Positions 45,767-57,262 of a DNA stretch of 64,000 nucleotides are shown here, one piece after another. Source of the stretch: Stomoxys calcitrans (lineage: Eukaryota > Arthropoda > Insecta > Diptera > Muscidae); contig NC_081552.1 in NCBI RefSeq assembly GCF_963082655.1, positions 6,945,948 through 7,009,947 of the forward strand, read 5' to 3'. Below the pieces are notes generated by a model, which did not search any database, was not told where the DNA came from, and saw nothing but the letters and a program-made list of their open reading frames with translations. Position numbers and translations under genes: made by a program. How positions within the stretch are numbered: position 1 is the first letter of the stretch; the number at the start of each line of letters is the position of its first letter.

Positions 45767-45992
45767 TCAAAAAGTAATTGCGGATTTTTTAAAAGAAAGT
45801 AAATGCATTTTTAATAAAACTAAGAATGAACTTTAATCAAATATACTTTTTTTACACTTTTTTTCTAAAGCAAGCTAAAAGTTACAGCTGATAACTGACA
45901 GAAGAAAGAATGTAATTACAGAGTCACGAGCTGTGAAAAAATTTGTCAACGCCGACTATATGAAAAATCCGCAATTACTTTTTGGGCAACCC
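45767..45992. mobile_element. Mariner-type MITE, copy 2
   Basis: Inverted relative to copy 1 at 21259. 'caaaaagtaattgcggattt' begins the left side, and the interior contains 'gcaagctaaaagttacagc' and 'tgataactgacagaagaaag'. The right end is TTTTTGGGCAACCC. The left terminal ~10 bases (TTGGGTTGCC) are lost and replaced by 'tatagct'. Confidence 0.75.
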
Positions 45993-46162
45993 TATATATT
46001 TTCGTCCGATTTTGAATAATACTCAATAATTTAGTAATTTGTTAACCGATTTTATAAAAATTTGGCACGAAGGTTTCTCTTATAACTCTTCTGATGACTT
46101 ACGAATTTCATAGAAATTTGTTCAGTTTTAGATATAGCACCAATATATATGCATCTTCCAAT
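45993..46162 (+). repeat. DINE-like unit fragment, 'gttaaccgatt' subfamily
   Basis: 'ttttcgtccgattttgaata', 'atttagtaatttgttaaccg' and 'atagcaccaatatatatgc' match units at 60340-60760. There are no ends. Confidence 0.5.
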
Positions 46163-46602
46163 TTTTTATACACACCACCATAGGATGGGGGTATACTAAT
46201 CTAGTCATTCCGTTTGTAGCACCTGGAATATTGATCTAGGACCCCATATATTCTTGATCGTCTTGAAATTCTGATTTGAACTAGCCATGTCCGTCCGTCT
46301 GTCGAAATCACGATAGCGGCGTAAAGCTAGCCGCTTGAAATTTTGCACAGATGCTTTATATTAATGTAGGTCGTTGGGGATTGCAAATTGACCATATCGG
46401 TTCAGATTTGGATATAGCTTCCTTGAGCCCTTACAAGCCGCAATTTTTTTCCAATTTGGCTGAAATTTTACATATAGTGTTTTGTTGTGACTCTCAACAA
46501 TTGCGCCAAGTACGGTCTAAATCGGTCCGTAGACAGATATAGCTCTCATGGTGGTGGGTTCCCAAGATTCGGCCCGGCCGCACTAAGCACGCTTTTACTT
46601 GG
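46163..46602 (+). mobile_element. DINE-like element, compact
   Basis: 'ttttttatacacaccaccat', 'cattccgtttgtagcacctgg', 'tagccatgtccgtccgtctg', one unit, then 'atggtggtgggttcccaaga', 'ttcggcccggccgcactaag' and 'cacgcttttacttgg'. Both ends are present within 440 bp, so it is an internally shortened copy. Confidence 0.65.
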
Positions 46603-47124
46603 CACTTTTAAGGCCTTTGCTAACCCGTTTATCAATTATTTATCAATCGATCTTCTCAAAACTTTGCTCAATGATTAATTCTATGGCTACTACAATATAA
46701 ACTGATTTTGATCGAAATTCTACATATCAAATTTAAGCACATTTTAAATTCGACGACTAAGCCTGCATATCCAATGTGGTGTAGGATATAAATGAGACGG
46801 CTTCGCAGGACTTTTGGCAGTCTTTACTTATTTTCATTGTGTTTCTGGCACTGTGTATATGTATTCAAGGTGGTGATTTCTTTCTTGTTATAGCAGTGTG
46901 TTTTTTACTGAGGCGGCGGCTCTTGTTTATCGAGGATTTCATTGTGTCAATTCGGCACGTAAACCCGTGGGATTTTGGTGGGTTTGATAATTTGGTCCGG
47001 CCTAGAAGACCTAGAAACAGGCGTTCTTCCACAGTCACATCGTGAGCAGCTTAGGTCCAAGCTGCCAGGTCCCTCAGAAACGAGACTATGGTCTCTCCGC
47101 CCCGTATTAGATCCCATTAAAGCA
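46603..47124. other. Mixed repeat fragment and unique sequence
   Basis: 46603-46760 resembles units of the 60047 subfamily ('gctaacccgtttatcaatta', 'gctcaatgattaattc'). 46761-47124 is unique and relatively GC-rich, with an open frame of 68 codons on the plus strand that I do not recognise. Confidence 0.4.
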
Positions 47125-48281
47125 AACAAGTAAAAGCGTGCTAAGTACGGCCGGGCCGAATCTTATATACCCTCCACCATGGATCGCATATGTCGAGTTC
47201 TTTTCCCGGCATCTCTTCTTAGGCAAAAAAAGGATATAAGAAAAGATTTGCTATGCTATTAGAGCAATATCAAGATATGGTCCGGTTTGAACCACAATTA
47301 AATTATATATTGGAGACCTGTGTAAAATGTCAGCCGATTCGAATAAGAATTGCGCCCTTTGGGGGCTCATTAAGTAAAATAGAGAGATCGATTTATATGG
47401 GAGCTGTATGGGGAAATAGACCGATTCAGACCATAATAAACACGTATGTTGATGGTCATGAGAGGATCCGTCGTACAAAATTTTACGCAAATCGGATAAT
47501 AATGCGACCTCTAGAGGCTCAAGAAGTCAAGATCCCAGATCGGTTTATATGGCAGCTATATCAGGCTATGAACCGTTTTGAACTTTATTTGACACAGTTG
47601 TTGAAAGTAAGAATAAAATACGTCATTCAAAATTTTAGCCAAATCGGATAGGATTTGCGCCCTCTAGAAGCTCACGAAGTCAAGTCCCCAGATCTGTTTA
47701 TATGACATCTATATCAGGTTATTGACCGATTTGAACCATAGTTGGCACAGTTTTTGGATATCATAACAAAATATTTCGTTTAAAAATTCATTCAAATCGG
47801 ATAAGAATTGCGCCCTCTAGAGGCTCAAGAAATCCAGACCCAAGATCGGTTTATATGACAGCTATATCAGGTTATATACCGATTTGAACCATACTTGGCA
47901 CACTTGTTGGATATCATAACAAAACACGTCATACAAAATTTCATTCCAATCGGATAAGAATTGCGCACTATAGAGGCTCAAGAAGTCAAGACCCAAGATC
48001 GGGAGCTATATCAGGTTATGGACCGACATGGCCCATTTACAATACCAACCGACCTACACTAATAAAAAGTATTTGTGCACAATTTCAAGTGGCTAGCTTT
48101 ACTGCTTTGAAAGTTAGCGTGCTTTCGACAGACAGACGGACGGACATGGCTAGACCGACATAAAATGTCACGACGATCAAGAATATATATACTTTATGGG
48201 GTTTCAGACGAATATTTCGAGTAGTTACAAACAGAATGACGAAATTAGTATACCCCCATCCTATGGTGGAGGGTATAAAAA
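47125..48281 (-). mobile_element. DINE-like element, full length
   Basis: Plus strand: 'aacaagtaaaagcgtgctaag', 'tacggccgggccgaatctta', 'taccctccaccatggatcgc', six units of the ~152-bp repeat, 'gctttcgacagacagacgg', 'aagaatatatatactttatgg' and 'cctatggtggagggtataaaa'. The (GGAC)n block is short. It is nearly collinear with 13924-15100. Confidence 0.8.
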
Positions 48282-48465
48282 GGTAGATTGTTTTTCCCAA
48301 ACTATAGCTTTCATGTTGAATATAGGTAATCCACGATAGAGATACAGTATAACGCACAACCACGGCGAAGCTGAACTGAGTTACACACAATACAACGCAT
48401 GTGTCAATCAATACAAGTGCTTCGTTTGTCAGATTCTCCACCACTTGACCGCTACCACTACATGA
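48282..48465. other. Unique spacer
   Basis: Nothing supported; follows the DINE-like 5' end directly. Confidence 0.35.
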
Positions 48466-48700
48466 CGCAATTTTCATCCGATGGGGCTAGAAATTCGGAC
48501 CTTGATTTCCTTCCTGAGATTCAATGACTTTATTAAATTGGGCACAGACAGAATAAGTGCATTGATATTGCAACTATATAAATCGATCTCCTGATTTTTA
48601 TTTTGAAATATAGGTGATGGGATATTAACGATGCTATCGATAATATCCATATTTATTATAAGAAATATCGAAAACATCGGATGTTGCGATTATCGATGGT
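48466..48700 (-). repeat. Fragment of the GGTACC-type DINE-like subfamily
   Basis: 'tgcattgatattgcaactat', 'ataaatcgatctcctgattt' and 'gatattaacgatgctatcg' match 15600-15745, the upstream part of the element at 15101-16217. The GGTACC repeats themselves are absent. Confidence 0.5.
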
Positions 48701-50125
48701 TTGCCAGCTCCAATTTCAAAATATTCATGAAATGAAAATATTTTAAGATTTTGAACTTTTTCCTTAGTCACATTATATAAAAAAACTAATTTTTTTTGCA
48801 CCAACCTTAAATTCTTTAAGTATTTCAACCTCCTTTAAACAATTCCCTTCCAAAGTGTTTGCATTACCCTTGTAGTTGCGCGTGTCAAGCAATCACCTCT
48901 AAGTCACCTCTAAATCAAAATCCCTCCTTCAACTTTGATCTGGCAGCAAACGAGTACAAAACAAAGCTGGGTCCGTGGGACCTTAAACTTGACACAAATT
49001 TTACACTTGGCACACGAACACACAATACAAACCCATACTGAAGTGTTAAATGACTGTTCTTTTCATCGTTTCCCAATGACCTTCACATTTACAAGGATTA
49101 TTTAATTCGCTGACCTTGATATTTCATTTTATCGCTGATACACTTTAACTCAACGACAACCAACAACTGAAACGCTCCCTATTTATGGCGGAAACCATAT
49201 ACAAAAAGATGGGGAAACAGCAAATGTTAAAAGGACCCTATTGGAATGTCCCTTAGTCTTAAACATAAGATATACAGTATGGAAATACACTTGGTAAAGA
49301 AACCTTGTTGCTAAGCAAGCTGCATTTTGTTTTCAATGCCAAGGTCAGAGATGGCGGCACCACCCGCTATCAAAAAGTGGGTTAGTAGCTGAGTTTAGCA
49401 TAATTTCACACCATAAGCGCGATTGACGCAAACGAGCTGCTGTTGCTGGTTGGCGTATTCTAAATCCTTTGGTAGCAATAACGACAATTGTTACAAATGT
49501 TTGCCAATGTAACAGCTCTTGGAATTCAGGCAGCGAAATGGGGGGTAAGGTACTGTTATGGAATTGGTGCCGCTGCAACTGGGGAAAAACAGGAAATTGC
49601 GACCTTGACAATGGAAATTGGAAAAATCACACTTAGGGAGGAGTAGAAAGTTTATAATATAAATGAAAACGAGCGTGTTTGAAGGTTTGAAGCGATGGAG
49701 GGTACAAAACCGGATTATAATATCCATAAATGTGGTAGCATATAAATTTCAAGGCTACTTTTTATTTTATATGGTCTTGTTATATCCTTTGGCTTTTTGA
49801 AATATGTCCGCCTACACATTCGCTGCAGTAAAGGATCAAGATTTAAGATTGCTCTTATGAGCTTATAACAACTAAATCAAAAATACATAAATTATTGTTA
49901 TCGATTGAATTTTTTACACTTGTCGAAGTTATGTTTAAATTGAAGACGTAAAATTTAAAGAACAAAACAGAGGGTCATGTTAAAGAGTCATTATGAGAAT
50001 TGTTATGGAAAAGCACGGAAACATTCACGTTGTGATGCCCATTTCCAGTATCAAGTTTTTACCTCAATGATCTCAATTTTTAATGTCGAGCTGATGAACG
50101 ACATCACTTATCTCTATCTATAAAA
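48701..50125. other. Unique sequence, no supported gene
   Basis: About 1.4 kb with only short frames of unremarkable composition (for example around 49345-49727 on the minus strand). It may contain regulatory or exonic sequence, but no gene can be supported. Confidence 0.4.
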
Positions 50126-50127
50126 AG

Positions 50128-50690
50128 GGTGATTTTTTTAGCTATTATCTATTTGGCAACACTGGTTTAAACAGCAAACGCATGTTTCGTGTTTTGTTTC
50201 ACTGTTCAACATTTTCAGTTTGGTCTATAATTTAACCATGAATTGTCTTACAAACGAACAACACTGGCAACTTATTGAATTCAGTTATCAAAATGCGTAT
50301 TCTGTTAAGAAAGTTCGTAGCGCGCTTCTTCCATTTTATGGTCGAAGCTCATTTTTGGCTCAATGGCTACGTAAGTAAGCACAATTATCGATTTTGGAGT
50401 GAAGATCAGCCAGAAACATTGCAAGAACTAGAAATGCATACAGAACAGCCACAGTTTGATGCGGTTTATAGGCTGGTGGCATCATCGAATCATACTTCTT
50501 CAAAGATAATGGGAATCGTAACGTAACTGTGAATGGTTGGCGCTACTGTGAGATGATATTCAACTTTATTTTGCCCAAGATGTTGCCTCATGCCAACCAG
50601 CACTCGTAATGAGCACGAGAGGCGAGTTCGGTGAACATTATTTTTCACGTTCGGGACCTGTCAATTGGCATTGATCGTGATGCTTAAACG
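50128..50690 (+). pseudogene. Tc1/mariner-type element, internally deleted
   Basis: It starts AAGGGTGATTTTTTTAGC at about 50128. The transposase start codon (50238) opens NCLTNEQHWQLIEFSYQNAY. Then a deletion joins it, out of frame, to AHFWLNGYVSKHNYRFWSED (50346-50405), followed after frameshifts by the VTVNGWRYCEMIFNF and GEFGEHYFSRSGPVNW regions. It is the same family as 43143-43893 and a relative of the foldback elements. It is inactive, and the C-terminus is missing. Confidence 0.7.
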
Positions 50691-50945
50691 CGATGCAAAA
50701 GATCAGTTTACATGGGACCAATATCAGGTTATAGACGAATTCAGCTCATACTTGGAACTTAAAGGAGATGTCATTGTGCATAATTTCAGCCAAATCCTAT
50801 ACTAATTGCGTTAGAGACTCAACAAGTCAAATCGGCCGATAGGTTTATGTGGGAGCTATATCATGTTAAGGATTTACCTAAACCATACTTAGCACAGCTG
50901 ATGGAAGTTATATCAAAACTTTGCGTGCAAATTGGCAATCTTGAC
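50691..50945 (-). repeat. DINE-like repeat units
   Basis: 'gcaaaagatcagtttacatgg', 'aggtttatgtgggagctata' and 'catacttagcacagctgatgg'. About one and a half diverged units without ends. Confidence 0.5.
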
Positions 50946-51362
50946 TTCGTTTGAGAGAAATGTGTGGTTTTTTTTTAAATAAATATTTGTATTTTTTTTT
51001 TTTAATCCAATAAAAATGGAGTGAAACTAGAAAAATAGACGCAAAGTAGAACAAAGACGCTCTGTCTTTGCCAGTGTGTGCCTTTCCAAGCTGCCAAAAT
51101 CTGCAAAACAAAAATTTGTTATACTTTAAAAATGATTTATTTTTGGTTTCTGTTACATAAAATGTTTATTTTTCGGCCGATTTTGTTGAAATTTTGATAA
51201 TTTTTTTTTTTTTTTGAAAAACCGTAACGTTGTTTCAATATGGTTTCAAATTTACACAAAGCTCCCATATAAATTCGATTACAAGTCATAAATTTTTGGG
51301 TATAAAGCCCTAAAATTTATCCGGATTTGGCCAGATACATACTTTATTTTAATTGGCTATGA
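50946..51362. other. T-rich spacer
   Basis: Several poly-T runs (near 50968, 50993 and 51206). The run nearest the LINE copy does not clearly mark its tail. No gene is seen. Confidence 0.35.
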
Positions 51363-53430
51363 CAGAACATTAGTTCCACTAGCCGATCATAGAATACCGG
51401 TCCAAGCGCCTCTTTCTTCTGCGCTCATTCTAAAATCTCTGAAACGAAGATTCGAGGTGTCTCCCACCACTTGATCTATCCATCGAACTTTTGGTCTTCC
51501 TGGTTTGCGTGTACCACCGTGTTTGCCTTCAAACGACGTCTTTGCTGGAGCTGAACCATTCTGACAACATGACCTAGCCAACGCAGCCGTTGTATTTTGA
51601 TGCGTGTAACTATGCTATCGTCGTCATACAGCTCGTGGTTCATACATCGCCTATATACTCCATTAACGCAAACTGGTCCATATATTTTCCGAAGAATCTT
51701 TCTCTCAATTACTCCAAGCACTGCCTCATCTGCTTTCACAAATACCCATGCTTCAGAACCATATAACAGCACGGGTAGTATCAGTGTCTTCTATAGTGTA
51801 ATCTTCGTTTGTCGAGAGGTGGCCTTGTTTCTAAACTGCAAAATTGGTCCAAAGTAGCATCTGTTTGCCAGTAATATTCTTCGCTTTATCTCAAAACTGG
51901 TGTCATTCGTTTCTAACTATCTCAAAGTTGTGGTTCCCAAGTTGTACAAGGTGATTTAGGAGTTGGAACCATCCATTTCGTCTTATCGCCATTTACTGCC
52001 AGACCCATTTTCACTGACTCTCCTTCGATTCTCTCAAAGGCGGCAGTTACTACTTCCGGTGACTGACCAATGATGTCGATGTCGTCGGCATAGGTGAGAA
52101 ATATGTGTTCTCTTGTGATTATTGTGCCATATCTATTCACATCTTCATCTCGTATAATCTTCTCCAGCAGGATATTAAAGAGATCACACGATAGGCTGAA
52201 ACCTTGTTTGGTATTAAATGGTTTGGAGAGAGTCTTTCCTGTTCTTACTGAGAGACGCGTGTCAGGAAGTGTCATCCTGCAGAGTCTTATTAATTTTGCA
52301 TGGATACCAAACTCAGCCATGGCTTGAAATGAAAGGAGTATCTAAAGCGGTAGGTGTTGATTTGACCTTCTCGGGTCTTTTGCAGGATTTGGCGCAGTGT
52401 GAATATATGGTCTAGGGTGGATTTACCAGGTCTAAAGCCGCATTGATAGGGCCCAATTATCTCGTTGACGTTAGGATTTAATCTTTCGTACAGTGCGCTC
52501 GAGAGTATGTTGTATGCTATGGGGAGGAGTCTTATTCCTCCTTATCAGCTTTTCACCTCCGGTCTTAAATAGTTCAGCGGGTAACCCGTCGGCTCCTGCT
52601 GCCTTGTTGTTCTTTAGTCGGGTCACTGCTACTTGGGCCTCATTCTGACTAGAAGGTAAACATTCTATGCCATCATCACTGATTGGTTCTGCAGTATCCT
52701 CTTCGCCGCCAACGTCGGACACTAGCAATTGGGTAAAATTTTATTTCCATATCCTCAGCAAGTTATCTTTGTCAGTTACCAGATTTCCTTCTTTGTCTCT
52801 GCAGGAGAATGTGCCTGTACCAAAACCATCGGTTTGATGTTTAATTCTTTGGTAGCATTTCCGGACTTCATTCCGACACCTGTACATCTCAATTCGCTCA
52901 CACTCACGCCTTTCCATTTCCTTTTTCTTTCTGCGAAATAGACATTTCTCCTCTCTCCTTTTCTCCCGATACCTCTCCTTCATCTGGCGCGTTGCTAGTG
53001 ATTGCAGGGTTGCTTTATATGCATCTCGACACTCTTGGTCGTACCATGGGTTTCTTGGAAGAGGCTTCTGGTACCCAAGTACGGATTTCGCGGCATTTTC
53101 CATGGAGTGGGCAATAGTTTGCCACTGTGCATTTGCATTTAGGTCAGTGGAGTGGAGTTTGACGGGGTCATCTGTTGTGTTTGTAGCTTTTCAATGTCCA
53201 GCTTCCGTGCAGTGTCCGATCATACTTGCCTCGCCATGTTCAAACGGGTGCGAACGTTTGCTGCAACAAGGCAATGATCCGAATCTATATTCGCTTCACG
53301 GGTCGATCCTACATCTAACACGATGGATGCCTTCCGTCTACCGCAACGTGATCAATTTGGTTCCTCGTGTTTTGATCGGGCTCAAAGTTACAGCCTGTGT
53401 GGTGCCCATACATACCCCGTTTCGGCCGGG
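51363..53430 (-). pseudogene. Non-LTR retrotransposon (LINE), decayed
   Basis: The longest retroelement here. In minus-strand order: the end of an endonuclease domain (NQIDHVAVDGRH and SDHCLV, 53385-53245); a linker with KERYREKRREEKCLFRRKKK; RT fingers (LKNNKAAGADGLPAELFK, ~52618-52565; YQCGFRPGKSTLDHIFTLRQ, ~52450-52385); RT palm with GFSLSCDLFNILLEK and the catalytic YADDIDIIG (52092-52066); then the C-terminal WLGHVVRM and GRPKVRWIDQV. The region around catalytic motif A is deleted or changed, and at least four frameshifts or stops break the frame. The element copies RNA into DNA at a nick when intact; this copy is dead. Clade is not assigned. The endonuclease N-terminus and ORF1 are missing. 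Confidence 0.8.
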
Positions 53431-53584
53431 GGATTTGGTCAGATTTCAGCCTTTTAATTTTTTGAAATATGTTCCAAAAATTAAACATGTCAGGTAATAT
53501 TTTGGTAAGGCTTCCTTACGACGGAGACATAAAAGCAGACTGCGGTTGGCAATTCTGTCATTTCCCTATAAAGTACAATATATA
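53431..53584. other. Spacer between LINE and foldback element
   Basis: No recognisable content. Confidence 0.35.
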
Positions 53585-53586
53585 TA

Positions 53587-54193
53587 AAGGGTGATTTTTT
53601 TGAGGTTAGGATTTTCATGCATTAGTATTTGACAGATCACGTGGGATTTCAGACATGGTGTCAAAGAGAAAGATGCTCAGTATGCTTTGACATTTCATCA
53701 TGAATAGACTTACTAACGAGCAACGCTTGCAAATCATTGAATTTTATTACCAAAATCAGTGTTCGGTTCGAAATGTGTTCAAATTTTGACAAATTTTGTT
53801 CAGCGATGAGGCTCATTTCTGGTTGAATGGCTACATAAATAAGCAAAATTGCCGCATTTGGAGTGAAGAGCAACCAGAAGCCGTTCAAGAACTGCCCATG
53901 CATCCCGAAAAATGCACTGTTTGGTGTGGTTTGTACGCTGGTGGAATCATTGGACCGTATTTTTTCAAAGATGCTGTTGGACGCAACGTTACGGTGAATG
54001 AACACATTTCGAACCGAACACTGATTTTGGTAATAAAATTCAATGATTTGCAAGCGTTGCTCGTTAGTAAGTCTATTCTTGATGAAATGTCAAAGCATAC
54101 TGAGCATCTTTCTCTTTGACACCATGTCTGAAATCCCACGTGATCTGTCAAATACTAATGCATGAAAATCCTAACCTCAAAAAAATCACCCTT
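53587..54193 (+). mobile_element. Foldback mariner derivative, copy 3
   Basis: A 607-bp element flanked by TA (53585-53586 and 54194-54195), with arms 53587-53780 and 54000-54193. It is the same length as copy 1 and nearly identical to its reverse complement; by eye I found only single-base differences ('ctacataaa' versus 'ctacgtaaa' in the core, and 'ctattcttgatg' for 'ctattcatgatg' in the right arm). The core, in plus orientation, encodes FSDEAHFWLNGYINKQNCRI and VWCGLYAGGIIGPYFF. The N-terminal codons in the left arm are joined directly to the FSDEAHF region, so about a hundred internal codons are missing. Confidence 0.8.
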
Positions 54194-54195
54194 TA

Positions 54196-54615
54196 TTATT
54201 GATCGTCGTAAAAATCTAAGACGATCTAGCCATGTTCGTCCTTCTGACCGTCTGGCTGTTGAAATCACAGTACAGTCTTTAAAAATAGAGATAATAAGCT
54301 CAAACTTTGGACAGAATCTTTTATGTCGGACTAGTAAAATCGGATAATAAGCCACACTTATTATCCGATTTTACTGAAATTTAAATCAGTGAGTTATGTT
54401 AGGACAGTGGACATCCTTCATTAATTTGGCTGCCATATAGACCGATCTCTCGATTTAAAGTTTTTGTCCCATAAATGGCGCACTTATTGTCCAATTTTGG
54501 ACAATGAGTTGTGTTAGGCTCCTTGAAAACTTTCTGCAATTTGGTCCAGATCGGTCCAGATTTTTATATAGCTGCCATATAGACCGATCTCTCCATTTGA
54601 AGTTTTGGGCCCATA
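54196..54615 (+). mobile_element. DINE-like element lacking 5' tip
   Basis: 'tattgatcgtcgtaaaaatct', 'agacgatctagccatgttcg', a weak GTCC block, then units with 'gtgagttatgttaggacagtg', 'atagctgccatatagaccga' and 'cccataaatggcgcacttatt'. The foldback copy 3 ends where its 5' TATACCC end would be expected. Confidence 0.6.
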
Positions 54616-54775
54616 TCGTATCTATTTATATCCTACACCATTACTGTGGTACAGGGTATTATAACTTAGTGCATTTGTTTTTAACACCCAGAAGGAAGAA
54701 AGTGAGACCTATTTATAAGTATATCGATCGACTTAGAATCAGATTTCTAAATCGACCTTCTTTTCCTAGACAAGT
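54616..54775 (+). repeat. DINE-like 5' end, 'ctacaccattactgtgg' subfamily
   Basis: 'tatttatatcctacaccatta', 'ctgtggtacagggtattata' and 'gatcgacttagaatcagattt' match the 5' end at 60047. It is truncated after about 150 bp. Confidence 0.55.
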
Positions 54776-55139
54776 CCAAACGACGTGCAGCTAGGCAACT
54801 ATTAGGCGTTCAAAAGTTTAATATGGTTTAATTACCAAGAAGTGTCGCCACCATTACTATGGGGACAACCATCACAAAATATAACCCAGGCGCTCAGCGG
54901 TCATCTAAGCATCGCAAAGGTCGCTACCAAATAAGTAGATCTTTAAAATAATTCTTCGAACCAGAAAATCTTTTAATATGCCAATTTGATTTGATATAGA
55001 AATGGCAAAATTAATTTTTAATTGGTTATCATATAGTCATTATAAGACAACTAATACATGATGATCAATGTTGTAGGCGTTAACCCACTACGGGCGAGTA
55101 CCGCTAACATTTAATTTTTTTAGCGCCATATAATGGCTA
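54776..55139. other. Unique spacer
   Basis: No supported feature. Confidence 0.35.
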
Positions 55140-55935
55140 TTTACAATTGGATCAACTGAATAGAAACGCCAACGCAAGCAAAGAGAGGCCAAGGGACAAA
55201 CAGCGACCGCCATGGTGGACCCCAGACCTGGTTGCTCTAAGGAAGAACTGCAGAAAACTCTTCAATTGAGCGAACGCCACAAGAGCACCACGCGATCGGA
55301 ACAACTATAAAGCTGAGCTAAGAAAATATTGTATAAGGGCGAGGTGAGAAAGGCTCAGCACAAATCCTGGGTAGAGTTCTGCAGCTCCGTCGACGATACA
55401 TCTAGGCTAAAGAAGATTCTGTCCTCGAAGTATATTCAGAATACCGAGAATGTATGGACAATGTCTAATGAGGAAATACTAGAACTACTCGTTAATACAC
55501 ATTTCCCGGGAAATTCTCTAAAGAGGTTGTCACGGGTATGCAATCGTCGGAGGCTATTAGGAAAATTGTATCTGAACCGAAAATCCTTCGGACGATAAGA
55601 AGTTTCGACTCCTTTAAGTCGCCAGGCCCTGATGATGCATCACCGGTTGTATTACAAGCTGTATCTGATAGACTGGTTCCCTGGCTTAGGGAGATATACT
55701 CTGCTTGTATCAGTCATATATACATTTCATCCCGAAGCAGGAAAACCCTGCCACACGAAGGCAAACGATTTTCGTCCTATTAGTCTGTCATCCTTTATGC
55801 TGAAAGGTACGACCTAGTCGGCTACATAGAGGGTTCTCTCGTTATCAAGGAATATACAATGGTACACTTTTTTACATTGAAGGTGTGTTTAACAATGTAA
55901 AACCGTCGTCAAGCGCAAAATACCTGGGTGTTACT
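55140..55935 (+). pseudogene. Non-LTR retrotransposon fragment, plus orientation
   Basis: In shifted frames the plus strand reads PWWTPDLVALRKNCRKLFN, KAQHKSWVEFCSSVDDTSRL (55353-55412), LELLVNTHFPGNSL, SFDSFKSPGPDDASPVVLQA (55600-55660) and, near 55895-55930, VKPSSSAKYLGVT. These are the pre-RT linker, the RT fingers and the post-palm region of Jockey/LOA-type LINEs. The palm with the catalytic YADD is deleted, and multiple frameshifts are present. Confidence 0.7.
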
Positions 55936-55939
55936 GTAC

Positions 55940-56100
55940 CACTATTCCCGATAGAACCGATTGCAACTACGGTTTCCCTGGTAACGAAAGTTACATAGAC
56001 TTCTACACAGCTTCTGCAAAAGTCATTGCAGGCAACCTTCAGTCTGTCAGCATGTTTTTCGATTAGACAGTGACCTTCTATGTGTGTGTTCCACATTAGC
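55940..56100 (-). pseudogene. Non-LTR retrotransposon C-terminal fragment, minus orientation
   Basis: The minus strand reads HIEGHCLIEKHADRLKVACN followed by DFCRSC (56085-56005). This resembles the His/Cys-containing C-terminus found after the RNase H region in the same type of LINE. It directly follows the plus-strand LINE fragment but lies in the opposite orientation, suggesting an inversion (5' inversion or rearrangement) or two insertions. Confidence 0.5.
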
Positions 56101-56121
56101 AGTCAGAAGGAGTTCCACTTA

Positions 56122-56199
56122 AGGTTCTCATTTCTTTAAGAACCTGTCTGAAAAAAAACCAACAATGCTAACATCCGCAAGTTGTTGGTTTTTTTTCAG
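56122..56199. repeat. Two adjacent hairpins
   Basis: A 7-bp inverted repeat AGGTTCT/AGAACCT (56122-56128, 56139-56145), then a perfect 18-bp inverted repeat CTGAAAAAAAACCAACAA (56148-56165) with its complement at 56182-56199 and a 16-bp loop. No coding or known element was recognised. It may be the end of a small inverted-repeat transposon. Confidence 0.75.
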
Positions 56200-56287
56200 C
56201 AGTAGGAACTAACGCATCTTCCTTCTTCTGTTCCAGTGGTATCACAATGGATGAAAACGTCTAAGTGAGTCTGATGGCAGACCACCA

Positions 56288-57262
56288 CTGGATACCCACC
56301 ACCAAAAAAATATAAATCATACTATTTTGTTAAAACTCCACTACTATATCCATAGTAATCATATTATATTCAGGTCCCGAGAACTCTTATACAAGTAACA
56401 GTTTCAGCGAAATCAGGCAATAAATCGGTTTTTTGTGGGATTAAGACCCTAAATTGCAACATCAGTCTATATGACAGCTATATCTAAATATAGTCCGATA
56501 TGAACCGTATTTGGGTCGGATGTCGGGATGCTTAAAAAAAGCACCATTTGAAATTACAGCAAAATTGAGTAAGAAATGCAGCTTTTATGGGCTTCAGATA
56601 ATTAATAGGCAGATTGGACTATGTTCCGATCTGAACCATATTAATGTCAGATTTCGGGAGGCTTAAAACAGCTCGCCGTTTATAATTTCGGAGAAATATG
56701 ATAAAAAAAATGCTCCTCTTATGGGCTTAAGACGCTTAACCGGCAGATCGGTTTATATGTCAGCTATATCTTAATATAGTCCGATCTAAACCATATTCGA
56801 GTCAGATGTGAGGAGGCTCAAAATAACTCACTGCTTCAAATTTCAGCGAAGTCGGGTAATTAATAAAGCTTTTATGGGCTTAAGACCATTTTTCGGCAGA
56901 TCGGTCTATATGGTAGCTACATCTAAATATAGTTCGATCTGAACCATATTTGGGTCGAATATTGGGAAGATCAAAATTTTCTCACTGCTTCAAATTTCAG
57001 CAAAATCGGATACAAAATGGCTTTAATGGCTTCAGACCCTTTATAGGGAGATCGGCCTATATGGCTGCCATATCCAAATATAGTCCGATGTGAACCGTAT
57101 TAAGCTCAGATGTCGGTAGTCACTGTTTTAAATTTCAGCGATTTCGTTAAATCGTCGTAGAATTTCACGACCATCCGAAAAATATATATTTCAAATCTCA
57201 GCAAAATCGGGTGGGAAATTGATATTTCGATGTGTTGCCAAAGGAATGACTAAATGAAAATA
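56288..57262 (-). mobile_element. DINE-like element, 'gatacccaccacc' subfamily
   Basis: 'ctggatacccaccaccaaaa' and 'ttaaaactccactactatatcc', then five units ('ggcagatcggtctatatggtag', 'aatatagtccgatctgaacc', 'gtcagatgtgaggaggc'), ending 'gatatttcgatgtgttgcc', 'aaaggaatgactaaatgaa' and 'aataccctctt'. The (GTCC)n block is missing. It is opposite in orientation to 59415-60046. Confidence 0.65.

Noticed and set aside
46839..47045. A 68-codon open frame in GC-richer DNA
   Set aside because: Protein-like in parts, but no family was recognised on either strand and the frame lacks supporting context.
51597..52415. Plus-strand open frames across the LINE
   Set aside because: They are antisense shadows of the minus-strand reverse transcriptase.
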